Below, piece after piece: positions 21,642 through 31,909 of a stretch of DNA of 64,000 nt (position 1 is its first letter; each line of letters begins with the position of its first letter). The translations under genes were made by a program, and so were the position numbers. This DNA is from Flavisolibacter longurius (GTDB taxonomy: Bacteria; Bacteroidota; Bacteroidia; Chitinophagales; Chitinophagaceae): positions 248,001-312,000 of the forward strand of contig JACJGO010000001.1 of the NCBI GenBank assembly GCA_014163555.1, in the 5' to 3' direction. Below the pieces are notes generated by a model. It did not search any database. It saw only the letters and a list, made by a program, of their open reading frames with translations, and was not told where the DNA came from.

Positions 21642-22103
21642 TTACTGCACCATCTGCTCTTTAAAATTGGCAAGGCCTTTTTCCATCATCGTACCATAGG
21701 TCCTTTCAAAAAACAGGGAGCTGAATTTTTCCCAGGGATACCAGGAGAGAGTGAAATCCATATACCATTGGAGTGTCAGCGAATCAGACTGCGGCGTTCC
21801 GTACACTTGCCAGCCGCTGGTGACGGGTTTGCGTCCTTCCTGCTGCAATTGAATCACAAACGTGGAGTCGGTTTGTGCAATCGTTTTTCGGCCCATGGTT
21901 GTAATGGCTATTCGCGAAGCGGAATCCTGGTAAGCAGGATGCCAGGCTTCTTCATTTTTCAATAGTGAAAAGATTTGCGGTTTGTTATTGGGCAGATTGG
22001 TAGCTCTCGATAAGCGTATCTCCGACGGAAACAAAATTGAGATCAGCGTGATAAGAAGAAACAGAAACCCAAATGAGATCAATCCAAGTTTTATAATGCG
22101 CAT
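21642..22103 (-). CDS. Membrane-anchored SRPBCC-like protein
   Basis: A 153-residue protein with an N-terminal helix (LGLISFGFLFLLITLISILF) followed by a START/SRPBCC-like fold: SRATNLPNNKPQIFSLLKNEEAWHPAYQD, TFVIQLQQEGRKPVTSGWQVYG, LTLQWYMDFTLSWYPWEKFSSLFFERTYG and a long final helix. Relatives are often annotated polyketide cyclase/dehydrase-like and bind hydrophobic ligands. The ligand is unknown. It lies upstream of the SusC gene on the same strand. Confidence 0.75.
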   Translation of the reverse strand: MRIIKLGLISFGFLFLLITLISILFPSEIRLSRATNLPNNKPQIFSLLKNEEAWHPAYQDSASRIAITTMGRKTIAQTDSTFVIQLQQEGRKPVTSGWQVYGTPQSDSLTLQWYMDFTLSWYPWEKFSSLFFERTYGTMMEKGLANFKEQMVQ

Positions 22104-22377
22104 GAAAAAATAGTATTTGTTTTTGTTACCAGCGACTGCAAGTCAATTCATCGTCTGTTGCGTCGCACTCGTGTACGTTCTGTAATTCTACTCAGCTATT
22201 TTTTTGAACCACAGGGGCACAGAGCGGCACTGTGATTCTCCGTGTTCGCCGTGGGGCTGTGGTTCAGAAAACACGTGGCTCCTTCGGAGCCGGTTTTCTC
22301 ATTACAATCCTTTCTATAAACACAGTACTCCTTCAAAGTAAATAAAGAACGATCTGTTTCTATCTTCAAAAGTTTAT
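22104..22377. other. Intergenic region with two hairpins
   Basis: GAACCACAG (22206-22214) and CTGTGGTTC (22257-22265) form a perfect 9-bp inverted repeat whose sequence (ACCACAG-GGGCACAGAG) resembles dispersed intergenic repeats of environmental bacteria. A GGCTCC-TTC-GGAGCC hairpin follows at 22277-22291 with a T run after it. No gene or transposase is present. Confidence 0.5.
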
Positions 22378-23603
<1,226 letters not shown>

Positions 23604-23697
23604 GATGAGTAATGAGTAATGAGTGATCAGTAATGAATGACGGATAATAAGTATAGACCCTGTGGACCCTACTCACTGCTCATCATTCATCACTCAT
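23604..23697. repeat. Mirrored heptamer array C between sppA and the permease gene
   Basis: Heptamers GATGAGT, AATGAGT x2, GATCAGT, AATGAAT, GACGGAT, AATAAGT run from the permease start (23604-23652). An opposite arm TACTCAC, TGCTCAT, CATTCAT, CACTCAT (23670-23697) runs into the sppA stop codon, whose TGA is part of the repeat. The arms can pair imperfectly. The array fills the whole spacer, including the permease leader. Confidence 0.8.
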
Positions 23698-25445
23698 CAC
23701 CTGAATATGATTTCAAACGGAAGTCTTGCCTGCACCGATCCGGTCATGGCCTTAATCTTTCTTACCTGCTCAAACACTTTGTAATTTTCTTCTCCAAGCT
23801 GTTCACGGATCATTGCGGATGGCTCGGGCTTTTTGCGGTTCAGTAATTCATCAATCCAGCTTTCCTCTTCTGGATATTCTTTCAATCCGTAATCAGATAG
23901 TTTGGCCATTCGGGCTGCAGACGCAATCGCTTCCCGGAGGCCACCCAACCGGTGAACCAGGCCGATACGTACTGCATCGGCTCCGCTCCACACACGGCCT
24001 TGTGCAATGGTTTCAACATAAGCAGTATCGCGGTTGATGCCCGCTGCTACCCGCTGCTTGAACTGGGCATATACCCTGTCAACACCCCGCTGCACCAGTT
24101 GCTTTTCTTTTTCATCCAGCGGCTTTACAACAGATGGCGCATCTGCATAAGGCGCTGTCGTCACACCGTCGAACGTAACACCCAGCTTTTCATCGAAAAA
24201 GCCCTGCATATTGGGAATAATACCAAAAACGCCAATAGAACCCGTAATGGTATTGGGGTGGGCAAAGATGCTGTCGGCACCACTGGCTATGTAATAACCG
24301 CCGGAAGCTGCCACATCGCCCATGCTCACCACAACGGGTTTTTTATCTTCTTCGCGGGCCATGCGCAGTTCCCGCCAGATAATGTCAGAGGCCAGTGCGC
24401 TGCCACCGCCTGAGTTCACCCGCAACACGATTGCCTTTACATCTTTATCCAGCCTGGCTTTGCGAATCATTGCGCGGAAGGTTTCGCCACCGATCTGTGT
24501 GTTATCACCGTCACCATCCACAATATCACCTTCAGCATAAATGACGGCAATTTTATCCCGTCCGCCTTTGCGTACGCTTACCGCATCGGCATAGGTGTTG
24601 ACTGGAACCAGATTCAATTTATCGGTGCGGCCAATGTCCAGGCGTCTTTTGATCTCGGCTCTTACTTCATCATCATATTTTACAGCATCAACCAGCTTTG
24701 CATTGACAGCATCCAGTGGTGTTTGAATGGCAGCGGTGGATGCCAGTTGAAAAAGAGTGGCCGTATCTACCTTTCGAACAGCTGCTGTTTGTTGCAAAAA
24801 ATAACTGTAAATATCACCCAGCCAGTCGGCAGTTTGTTCGCGGTTCTCCGGTGTCATTTGGGTAGTGCGGAAAATTTCTGTTGCACTTTTGAATTTACCG
24901 GCATAAAAGATCTGTGTTTCAATATTCAGTTTTTCCAGGGTGCCTTTAATAAAAGGAAGCGTAACGCTGAAACCCTGCCAGGCAAAATTGCCCAGCGGAT
25001 GTACATAAACCTTGTCGGCCACACTGCCTACAAAATAGGCATCCTCCGAAACGGAATTGCCGTAGGCAAAAACAAATTTTTTACTCGTTTTAAAATCCTG
25101 AATAGCGTTCCGCAATTCGTTGGAAGCCGCATAGCCATTGGCATTCCCATCCATTGTAATGTAGATGCCCGCGATGTTGTCATCGGTTTTGGCATGCTGT
25201 ATCAGCCGCACCACTTCAAATAAGGTTGGTTGCGACCCACCTTGAATTGCAGCCATAAAATCCGGGTTGTCACGTTCGGGATAGAGTTTACTCAGGTCCA
25301 GGCTCAGTACGGAATTTGCCTCTATCTCCGGCTGGTCTTTTTTGGCAAGGCTGCCGGCAAGGCCTGCCAGCAGAAAAAAGGCAACGAGTGAGAAAATGGC
25401 TAGGGCAAGAAATGAAGCAAAAAATATCTTGAAAAAACTTCGCAT
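23697..25445 (-). CDS. sppA: Signal peptide peptidase SppA, 67K type
   Basis: Inner-membrane serine protease with a Ser-Lys dyad that degrades leftover signal peptides. 582 residues, the long form with two tandem ClpP-like domains. Seen: one N-terminal helix (FFASFLALAIFSLVAFFLLAG), the N-terminal domain with GIYITMDGNANGYAASNELR and the conserved FKTSKKFVFAYG (Lys candidate), and the C-terminal domain with VLRVNSGGGSALASDIIWRE and GDVAASGGYYIAS (Ser nucleophile). It is probably co-transcribed with the permease gene, separated only by repeat array C. Confidence 0.95.
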   Translation of the reverse strand: MRSFFKIFFASFLALAIFSLVAFFLLAGLAGSLAKKDQPEIEANSVLSLDLSKLYPERDNPDFMAAIQGGSQPTLFEVVRLIQHAKTDDNIAGIYITMDGNANGYAASNELRNAIQDFKTSKKFVFAYGNSVSEDAYFVGSVADKVYVHPLGNFAWQGFSVTLPFIKGTLEKLNIETQIFYAGKFKSATEIFRTTQMTPENREQTADWLGDIYSYFLQQTAAVRKVDTATLFQLASTAAIQTPLDAVNAKLVDAVKYDDEVRAEIKRRLDIGRTDKLNLVPVNTYADAVSVRKGGRDKIAVIYAEGDIVDGDGDNTQIGGETFRAMIRKARLDKDVKAIVLRVNSGGGSALASDIIWRELRMAREEDKKPVVVSMGDVAASGGYYIASGADSIFAHPNTITGSIGVFGIIPNMQGFFDEKLGVTFDGVTTAPYADAPSVVKPLDEKEKQLVQRGVDRVYAQFKQRVAAGINRDTAYVETIAQGRVWSGADAVRIGLVHRLGGLREAIASAARMAKLSDYGLKEYPEEESWIDELLNRKKPEPSAMIREQLGEENYKVFEQVRKIKAMTGSVQARLPFEIIFR

Positions 25446-25507
25446 GCTTTAGAAAAATTTCAATCGTCAAAAATACAGGATATTTGACGCCACAGGCCGT
25501 TATAGCG

Positions 25508-25990
25508 ATGAATACAGCATATTTACTGATCGGCAGCAATATGGGCAACAGGCAGGAAGTACTGCAAAAGGCTGGAAACATGATTGAAGATTCCTGCGGC
25601 GTCATACAACAGCAATCGGCCATTTACCAAACCGCAGCCTGGGGATTGGAAGCGCAGGATGATTTTTTAAACCAAGTTCTCCGGATCGACACAAAGCTTG
25701 ATGCGCAATTGCTACTGCGAGAAGTACAGGCCATCGAAGATAGCCTGGGACGGAAACGATCAATCCTGTACGGGCCACGCATAATTGATATTGACATCCT
25801 GTTTTTTAATGATGAAATTATCCGTGATGAGAACCTCAACATTCCGCATCCGCAAATCCAGAATAGGCGTTTTGTACTCGTTCCACTGGCAGAAATAACC
25901 CCGGCGTTGATGCATCCCGTGTTGCAGAAACCTGTTGCACAATTACTGGCGGAGTGCCCCGACACACTGGCTGTGCAAAAGTTTCAATAA
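25508..25990 (+). CDS. folK: HPPK, folate biosynthesis pyrophosphokinase
   Basis: 2-amino-4-hydroxy-6-hydroxymethyldihydropteridine diphosphokinase, transferring pyrophosphate from ATP to the pterin in folate synthesis. The ATG at 25508 gives MNTAYLLIGSNMGNR, the standard start. Family blocks seen: YQTAAWG, FLNQVLRIDT, SLGRKR, and the catalytic GPRIIDIDILFFND with its metal-binding Asp pair, then IPHPQIQNRRFVLVPLAEI. 160 residues, normal length. It lies 38 bases upstream of the deoxynucleoside kinase gene on the same strand. Confidence 0.96.
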   Translation: MNTAYLLIGSNMGNRQEVLQKAGNMIEDSCGVIQQQSAIYQTAAWGLEAQDDFLNQVLRIDTKLDAQLLLREVQAIEDSLGRKRSILYGPRIIDIDILFFNDEIIRDENLNIPHPQIQNRRFVLVPLAEITPALMHPVLQKPVAQLLAECPDTLAVQKFQ

Positions 25991-26028
25991 GCAATTGCGT
26001 CAACATCTTTTATTTTGCCGGCTCTAAA

Positions 26029-26661
26029 ATGAAATATTCATTTATCACGATAGAAGGCAATATCGGGGCCGGCAAAACCACGTTATCCAACCTGCTGGCA
26101 AAGCATTACAATGCCCGCCTGATCCTGGAGCAGTTTGCCGACAATCCGTTTTTACCCAAGTTTTACGAAAACCCAAAACAATATGCGTTTCCGCTGGAGC
26201 TGTTTTTTATGGCTGAACGCTTCAAGCAGTTGAAGGAATTGATCCAGCAAAAAGACCTGTTTCAAACCGTTACCATCTCGGATTATCTTTTTACCAAATG
26301 CCTGCTTTTTGCCAAGGTAAATTTGCCCGATGATGAATTCCGGCTTTACCAGCGCCTGTTTGAGATCATTCACCAGCAGTTGTTGCAACCCGACATCCTG
26401 ATCTACCTGCATGCCCCGGTTAATCGCCTGCAGCAAAACATTCGCAAACGGGGCAGACAATATGAGCAAAGGATTCCGGATGATTACCTGTTCAGTATCC
26501 AGGAAACCTATACGCATTACATCAAGCAGCATAACCTGAAAACGCTTTTTGTAGATGCCTCGAATGCCGATTTTTTGGGTAATGAAAAACACCTGCAGGT
26601 GATCACAGATGCATTGGAAAAGGAGTATGACGCCGGCCAGCACTACCTGACCTTGCCGTGA
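26029..26661 (+). CDS. Deoxynucleoside kinase (dNK/dGK family)
   Basis: Salvage kinase phosphorylating deoxynucleosides with ATP. The ATG at 26029 gives MKYSFITIEGNIGAGKTTLS, with the P-loop at the extreme N-terminus. Other features: ILEQFADNPFLPKFYENP, the ERF motif (FMAERFKQLKEL), DRS-equivalent TISDYLFTKC, and the lid IRKRGRQYEQRIPDDYL. 210 residues, normal for the bacterial dAK/dGK group. Substrate preference cannot be read from sequence. It probably forms an operon with folK. Confidence 0.92.
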   Translation: MKYSFITIEGNIGAGKTTLSNLLAKHYNARLILEQFADNPFLPKFYENPKQYAFPLELFFMAERFKQLKELIQQKDLFQTVTISDYLFTKCLLFAKVNLPDDEFRLYQRLFEIIHQQLLQPDILIYLHAPVNRLQQNIRKRGRQYEQRIPDDYLFSIQETYTHYIKQHNLKTLFVDASNADFLGNEKHLQVITDALEKEYDAGQHYLTLP

Positions 26662-26751
26662 CCAAATAACCAAACAGCTGTTTACTGTTTTTTGGCTTTT
26701 TAATGATTTCACGCAATCACAACAGTTTGAGAAAGAATTTTCAAGAAAAAA

Positions 26752-26783
26752 TTTGGCTCGTTTTTCCTCTCCCTTTATTTTTG
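26752..26783 (+). promoter_or_regulatory. Bacteroidota-type promoter of tRNA-Gln
   Basis: TTTG (26752-26755) and TATTTTTG (26776-26783) match the -33 TTTG / -7 TAnnTTTG consensus of Bacteroidota with a 20-base spacer, 14 bases before the tRNA. Confidence 0.7.
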
Positions 26784-26797
26784 CACTCCTTTCGGAT

Positions 26798-26868
26798 TGA
26801 GCTATGGTGTAACGGTAGCACTACAGATTTTGGTTCTGTCTGTCTAGGTTCGAATCCTAGTAGCTCAA
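26798..26868 (+). tRNA. tRNA-Gln (anticodon UUG)
   Basis: 71 bases fold as a cloverleaf: acceptor TGAGCTA/TAGCTCA, D arm with GTAACGGTAGC, anticodon arm ACAGA-TTTTGGT-TCTGT with anticodon TTG, and T arm CTAGG-TTCGAAT-CCTAG. The discriminator is A and the 3' CCA is not encoded. A terminator follows at once. Confidence 0.95.
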
Positions 26869-26870
26869 CA

Positions 26871-26899
26871 AGCCCCGCTTCGGCGGGGTTTTTCTTTTT
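26871..26899 (+). terminator. Terminator of tRNA-Gln
   Basis: CCCCGC-TTCG-GCGGGG stem-tetraloop followed by a T-rich run. Confidence 0.85.
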
Positions 26900-26995
26900 T
26901 AATCGTCCCTTTCTCGACATAAATCCTAACCTTTACCTTTTCCCTTCCTCCTTTGGCACATTAATTATGCGAATTGGAAACACAAGAAATGGCAT

Positions 26996-29900
26996 ATGGT
27001 TTTAGACGATAAACTGCACTGGTATAAAGACGCAATCATTTACGAACTCCACATTAAAGCATTTTACGACAGCAACGGCGACGGCATTGGTGATTTTGGC
27101 GGCCTTCTGCAAAAGCTCGACTACCTGCAAGACCTGGGCGTGACTGCTATCTGGCTCCTGCCTTTTTATCCTTCGCCCCTGAGGGATGACGGCTACGACA
27201 TTGCCGACTATTATTCCATCAATCCACGCTATGGCAATATTGAGGAATTACGGCAACTGTTGCAGGAGGCCCACAAACGCAACCTGAAAGTGATAACAGA
27301 GCTGGTCGTGAACCACACGTCCGACCAGCATCCCTGGTTTCAGCGGGCACGGCGGGCACCCAAAGGTTCGCCGGAACGGGATTATTATGTTTGGAGTGAT
27401 GACCCGACAAAATACAAGGATGTGCGGATCATTTTCACCGACTATGAAGCATCCAACTGGACTTGGGACCCGGTGGCCCAGCAATATTACTGGCACCGCT
27501 TTTTCCATCATCAGCCCGACCTGAACTACGACAGCCCACATGTACAGGAAGAAATTATCAAGGTCTTGGACTATTGGTGCGAGATGGGTGTGGACGGCTT
27601 TCGGCTGGATGCCATTCCTTACCTTTTTGAACGCGAAGGTACCAATGGTGAAAACCTGCCCGAAACCCATGCCTATTTAAAAAAGCTACGGGCTCATATC
27701 GATAAGCATCATCCCGGCATTTGTTTCCTGGCCGAGGCCAATATGTGGCCTGAGGATTCGGCTTCTTATTTTGGCGATGGTGATGAGTGCCACATGAACT
27801 ATCACTTTCCGGTGATGCCCCGCATGTTCATGGCCCTGCAGCGGGAAGACCGTCACCCCATCACCGATATTTTTGACCAAACACCTCCGATTCCTGACAA
27901 TTGCCAATGGGCTATTTTCCTGCGCAACCACGATGAGTTAACCCTGGAGATGGTGACCGACGAAGAGCGGGACTACATGTACAAAGTATATGCAAAAGAC
28001 CCCAAAGCAAGAATCAACCTCGGCATCCGGCACCGCCTGGCGCCATTGATGGATAACGACCGGCGGCGGATTGAGCTGATGAATTCACTGTTGTTCTCCC
28101 TGCCCGGCACACCCGTTATTTATTACGGCGATGAGATTGGCATGGGTGACAACTTTTACCTGGGTGACCGGGATGGCGTTCGTACTCCCATGCAATGGTC
28201 ACCCGATCGGAATGCCGGTTTTTCCAATACCAATCCGCAGCGGTTATACCTTCCGGTTATCCTGGATCCGCAATACCATTACGAGTCGGTAAATGTGGAA
28301 ACGCAACGGGCCAATACGTCATCGCTCTTCTGGTTTATGAAGCGCATCATCAACATGCGCAAAAAGCACAAGGCATTTAGCCGGGGTGAGATGACCTTTC
28401 TGCATGTGGACAATCCGAAAATTCTTGCGTTCACACGGGAGTACGAGGATGAAAAGCTGCTGATCATCGTTAATCTTTCGAAGTATTCGCAGCCGGCCGA
28501 GATCGATCTTTCTCAATACAAAGGCTATCTGCCCACAGAAGCCTTCAGCAAAAACAATTTCCCGGTAATCAGGGAAGACCAGCCATATTTCTTTACCCTG
28601 GGCCCCTACGATTACCAGTGGTTTGTGCTTAAAAAATCAGCACAGGAAGTTCGGTCCGAAAGAAGACTTCCCCATTTGCAGGTGGCCCAATGGGAAGAAG
28701 TAGTCACTGGTGAAACAATGGAGGTGCTGCAAAACCTGATTCTGCCGGATTATGTGCAAAGAGCAAATTGGTTTGTCAGCAAGGATAAAACGATATACAG
28801 CACCAGCATTCCAACCTATACGGCGCTGCCAATAGACGGAAAAGATGCGCAACTGCTTTTAATTGAAGTGGCCTTTGAAAGCGGCCTGCCGGAATACTAC
28901 CAGTTGCCGCTGGTTTTTGTGGACGAAGAGGAAGGCCGCAAACTGCAGGAAACACATGCCGCGGCAGTGCTGGCCCAACTGACCATAAACGGTGAGCCGG
29001 GTTTCCTGTGTGATGGTATCTACATCACAAGTTTCCAGCAAGCTTTGATTCAATTCATGGCGGCCCGGAAACGGTTTATGGCAAGAGGTGAAGTATTGTT
29101 CCAGGGAAAGGAAGAATTAAAAGAGTATGCAGCCAATACGGTGGAAATAAAAGCAAGGGTTCATCGCACAACCGAACTGCACACCTCCGTCCTATACGAC
29201 AACCATTATTTTCTTAAGTTCTATCGCAAGGTGGACAAAGGCATTCACCCCGACGTGGAGATCACCCGTTATCTCTCCGAAGACCTGGCATACTCCAACA
29301 CTACCCGCTATATCGGGAGCATTGAGTGGCACCTGGGAAGCTCTGTTTTACAACTGGGCATGCTGGAGACCTTGCTGGAGAACCATGGCGATGGTTACCA
29401 TTACATGCTGGAACGGGTGAACAATTTTATCGAACGGATTTTAGCAAGGGACAGAACCGTGCTTGCTGCCTATCCAAAACTGGGTTCACTAACCGAACCG
29501 GTTTCCTTTGATAGTCTTCCCGAGGAGGTAAAAGAATTTATCGGTGGCAATGCTGCGGAAATGGCGAGACTGATTGGTGAACGCACTGCTGAAGTTCACC
29601 TGGCCCTGGCAGAAAATATAAGCCGTGAATTTCAACCCGAGGAGTTTTCGCTGCATTACCAGCGGTCGCTGTTTTCTTCGTTTACCTCGCTGGTCAGGGA
29701 AACCTGGCAAAACATTGACAAAACCCTACAGGATGTTCCGGACGATCTGCAACCATCTATAAAGGGCTTCCGGGAAAAGCGGGAGCAGATTCTTTCCATG
29801 CTGAAGCGCATCTACAGCAAAAAGCTTGATGTGCACAAAACCCGTATACATGGAAACTTTGGCCTTTCACAAATTTTGCTTACCGGCAAGGACATTGTTC

Positions 29901-30289
29901 TGCACGACTTTGGTGGTAATCCTGCCAAGGCTTTCAGTGAGCGGCGGCTGAAGCGGTCACCTTTGCGTGACGCCGCTGCCATGATCCGATCGATCTATTA
30001 TGTTGCATACGAAGGTTTCTTCACCACAACGCATGTGCAGAACAATGAGGTAGAAGAATTGCTTCCCTTTGCCGATTTCTGGGCACAATATATCAGCGGG
30101 TTCTTCTTAAAAGCGTATGTTGACAAAGTGCAGGGCCACCGGTTTGTGCCCGAATCAAAAGAAGATTTTGAGATGCTGTTGCAAACCTATCTGATTGAAA
30201 ATGCCTTACAGTTTCTGAATACGGAATTGCTTTCATCTCCCAGGCAGGCGGTTATACCGTTGCGCATCCTGCAAACCATTGTTCCCTAA
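26996..30289 (+). CDS. treS: Trehalose synthase/maltokinase fusion (TreS-Mak)
   Basis: A bifunctional cytoplasmic enzyme. The N-terminal half (about 1-560) is a GH13 trehalose synthase that interconverts maltose and trehalose: DGYDIADYYSINPRYG, nucleophile Asp205 in GFRLDA, acid/base Glu247 in FLAEAN, and Asp313 in LRNHDEL. The C-terminal half (about 640-1097) is a maltokinase-like domain: HTSVLYDNHYFLKFYRKV, TAEVHLAL, and the catalytic HGNFGLSQILLTGKDIVLHDFGG. Together they turn trehalose into maltose-1-phosphate, the donor for GlgE glucan synthesis; glgE is not in the window. 1097 residues, as in other fused forms. It is monocistronic with its own terminator. Confidence 0.95.
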   Translation: MVLDDKLHWYKDAIIYELHIKAFYDSNGDGIGDFGGLLQKLDYLQDLGVTAIWLLPFYPSPLRDDGYDIADYYSINPRYGNIEELRQLLQEAHKRNLKVITELVVNHTSDQHPWFQRARRAPKGSPERDYYVWSDDPTKYKDVRIIFTDYEASNWTWDPVAQQYYWHRFFHHQPDLNYDSPHVQEEIIKVLDYWCEMGVDGFRLDAIPYLFEREGTNGENLPETHAYLKKLRAHIDKHHPGICFLAEANMWPEDSASYFGDGDECHMNYHFPVMPRMFMALQREDRHPITDIFDQTPPIPDNCQWAIFLRNHDELTLEMVTDEERDYMYKVYAKDPKARINLGIRHRLAPLMDNDRRRIELMNSLLFSLPGTPVIYYGDEIGMGDNFYLGDRDGVRTPMQWSPDRNAGFSNTNPQRLYLPVILDPQYHYESVNVETQRANTSSLFWFMKRIINMRKKHKAFSRGEMTFLHVDNPKILAFTREYEDEKLLIIVNLSKYSQPAEIDLSQYKGYLPTEAFSKNNFPVIREDQPYFFTLGPYDYQWFVLKKSAQEVRSERRLPHLQVAQWEEVVTGETMEVLQNLILPDYVQRANWFVSKDKTIYSTSIPTYTALPIDGKDAQLLLIEVAFESGLPEYYQLPLVFVDEEEGRKLQETHAAAVLAQLTINGEPGFLCDGIYITSFQQALIQFMAARKRFMARGEVLFQGKEELKEYAANTVEIKARVHRTTELHTSVLYDNHYFLKFYRKVDKGIHPDVEITRYLSEDLAYSNTTRYIGSIEWHLGSSVLQLGMLETLLENHGDGYHYMLERVNNFIERILARDRTVLAAYPKLGSLTEPVSFDSLPEEVKEFIGGNAAEMARLIGERTAEVHLALAENISREFQPEEFSLHYQRSLFSSFTSLVRETWQNIDKTLQDVPDDLQPSIKGFREKREQILSMLKRIYSKKLDVHKTRIHGNFGLSQILLTGKDIVLHDFGGNPAKAFSERRLKRSPLRDAAAMIRSIYYVAYEGFFTTTHVQNNEVEELLPFADFWAQYISGFFLKAYVDKVQGHRFVPESKEDFEMLLQTYLIENALQFLNTELLSSPRQAVIPLRILQTIVP

Positions 30290-30295
30290 AAAACA

Positions 30296-30325
30296 AGCCC
30301 CGGCTAAATAGCCGGGGCTTTTTAA
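30296..30325 (+). terminator. Terminator of treS
   Basis: AGCCCCGGCT-AAAT-AGCCGGGGCT perfect 10-bp stem followed by TTTTT. Confidence 0.9.
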
Positions 30326-30360
30326 CAAGCAATCATTAGACAGAGACACGAATATAGGAG

Positions 30361-31737
30361 TTAAATGGCTTTACTAAAAATTGGTTTTCCACTTTGTTTG
30401 CCTCGCTGCAGGTACAGGTCAAAAGCACTGCACACAACACGAATAAAATAGTGTCCCTGCTCTGTAAGTTTTACGCCTTTTTTATCACGAATCACCAGTC
30501 CATCAGCAGCAAGGTTGTCCAGTATCGGAAAGGTATAAGCCTTCAACAAAGGCAGGTGCTCATCGGCAAATGTGGTAATGCCTTTGCAGCTGATATCAAG
30601 AATATATTTTTTAAAGGCAATATCTTCTTCACTCAACACATAGCCTTTTTTAATGGCAAGACGGTTGCTGTTTACGGCCGCGTAATAGTCATGCAACGCT
30701 TTTTCATTCTGCGCAAAAGCATCGCCGGTATCAGAGATGCTGGATACGCCCAGCCCAAGCAACATGCCGGTGTTCTGCGTGGTATATCCCATAAAATTCC
30801 GGTGAAGCCTTCCGGCATTTCTTGCCAGGTAAAGTTCATCGTGCGGCAGGGCAAAATGGTCCATACCAATATCGGCATAACCCGCCTGCGTGAACAGTTC
30901 TTTGCCTTTCAGGTAGAGTTGGATCTTTGTATCAGGATCCGGCAAATCATTTTCATCAAAAAGCCGCTGCGCCTTGCTGGTCCAGGGCACGTGGGCATAA
31001 CTGTAAAATGCAATGCGATCGGGTTTTAACTCAATCACTTCGTTGATGGTGCGTTCAATGCTTTCCAGCGTTTGCAACGGCAGGCCATAAATAAGGTCGT
31101 AGTTGACGGAAGTAAATCCAACAGCCCGGGCCTCTTCGGTAGCTCTTTTTACATTCGCCAGGGGCTGTATGCGGTTGATCACCCGTTGCACCTTTGGATC
31201 GTTGTCCTGCACACCAAAGCTGATGCGACGGAATCCGAGGTTGTAAAGCGTTTTTAAATGCTCATACGTGGTATTGTTGGGATGTCCTTCGATACTGAAC
31301 TCATGCCGCGGATGCACGATGCTGTTTTTCAGGATCGTCGTCAGCAGGCGCTTCAGGTTTTTTGGCGAGAAAAAAGTTGGCGTGCCGCCGCCAAGGTGCA
31401 GTTCGCGGATAACAGGTGTCTGCTTCATTAACTGGCGGTACAACTTCCATTCTTTTTCAATGGCCAGCAGGTATTCTTCTTCAACCGAGTGGTTGGTGGT
31501 AATTTTTTTATTGCAACCGCAATACGTACAGAGCGATTCGCAAAAAGGAAGATGTATATAAAGGCTGATGCCATTTACATGGTTCTGCTCGGCAAACTTC
31601 TTCACAAAGTTGCTTTTCCACACATCTACATCCAGTTTTTCATTCCAAACAGGAACGGTTGGATAGCTAGTGTAGCGTGGCAGTGGAAGATTGTACTTCC
31701 GCACCAACAAAGGATTCACGGTCTCATTTGGCATCAT
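30361..31737 (-). CDS. hemN: Oxygen-independent coproporphyrinogen III oxidase HemN
   Basis: Radical SAM enzyme making protoporphyrinogen IX in anaerobic haem synthesis. The ATG at 31737 gives MMPNETVNPLLVRKYNLPLPRYTSYP, the standard HemN start; 458 residues is the normal length. Seen: the radical SAM cluster CESLCTYCGC (C-x3-C-x2-C plus the HemN-specific fourth Cys), the glycine block HLGGGTPTFF, and the HemN C-terminal domain. Its place at the head of a nitrous oxide/NO cluster fits a need for haem without oxygen. A short palindrome GACACTTGTC lies about 60 bases upstream. Confidence 0.96.
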   Translation of the reverse strand: MMPNETVNPLLVRKYNLPLPRYTSYPTVPVWNEKLDVDVWKSNFVKKFAEQNHVNGISLYIHLPFCESLCTYCGCNKKITTNHSVEEEYLLAIEKEWKLYRQLMKQTPVIRELHLGGGTPTFFSPKNLKRLLTTILKNSIVHPRHEFSIEGHPNNTTYEHLKTLYNLGFRRISFGVQDNDPKVQRVINRIQPLANVKRATEEARAVGFTSVNYDLIYGLPLQTLESIERTINEVIELKPDRIAFYSYAHVPWTSKAQRLFDENDLPDPDTKIQLYLKGKELFTQAGYADIGMDHFALPHDELYLARNAGRLHRNFMGYTTQNTGMLLGLGVSSISDTGDAFAQNEKALHDYYAAVNSNRLAIKKGYVLSEEDIAFKKYILDISCKGITTFADEHLPLLKAYTFPILDNLAADGLVIRDKKGVKLTEQGHYFIRVVCSAFDLYLQRGKQSGKPIFSKAI

Positions 31738-31795
31738 AAACCGAAAGTAGAATTTTGAGAAAGCGAAAAATATGAGGAAAATTAGAAAACAGGGG

Positions 31796-31805
31796 GACAC
31801 TTGTC
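31796..31805. promoter_or_regulatory. Short palindrome upstream of hemN
   Basis: GACACTTGTC resembles the GACAT-N2-ATGTC boxes at the nosZ and cytochrome promoters but is two bases shorter. A weak FNR-like TGACAAAACTCA lies nearby at 31854-31865. Both are suggestive only. Confidence 0.3.
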
Positions 31806-31909
31806 AGTTGAGAAGCTGGCTTTTTGCAGGCGGCCGGAAATCATTGTAATACCTGACAAAACTCAACCCGATTGAAGGGTTTCTTTACCAGATTCACATA
31901 CAAAACAAA

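Noticed and set aside
17111-22103. Polysaccharide utilisation locus
   Set aside because: A SusC/SusD pair is present but no glycosidase, lyase or hybrid two-component gene accompanies it; the adjacent ECF pair is separated by a terminator.
22206-22291. Terminal inverted repeats of a mobile element
   Set aside because: The arms are 9 bp and only 42 bases apart, with no transposase or target duplication; more like a small dispersed intergenic repeat plus a hairpin.
30394-31029. A 211-codon plus-strand frame inside hemN
   Set aside because: Entirely antisense to a well-conserved enzyme, with no motif of its own.
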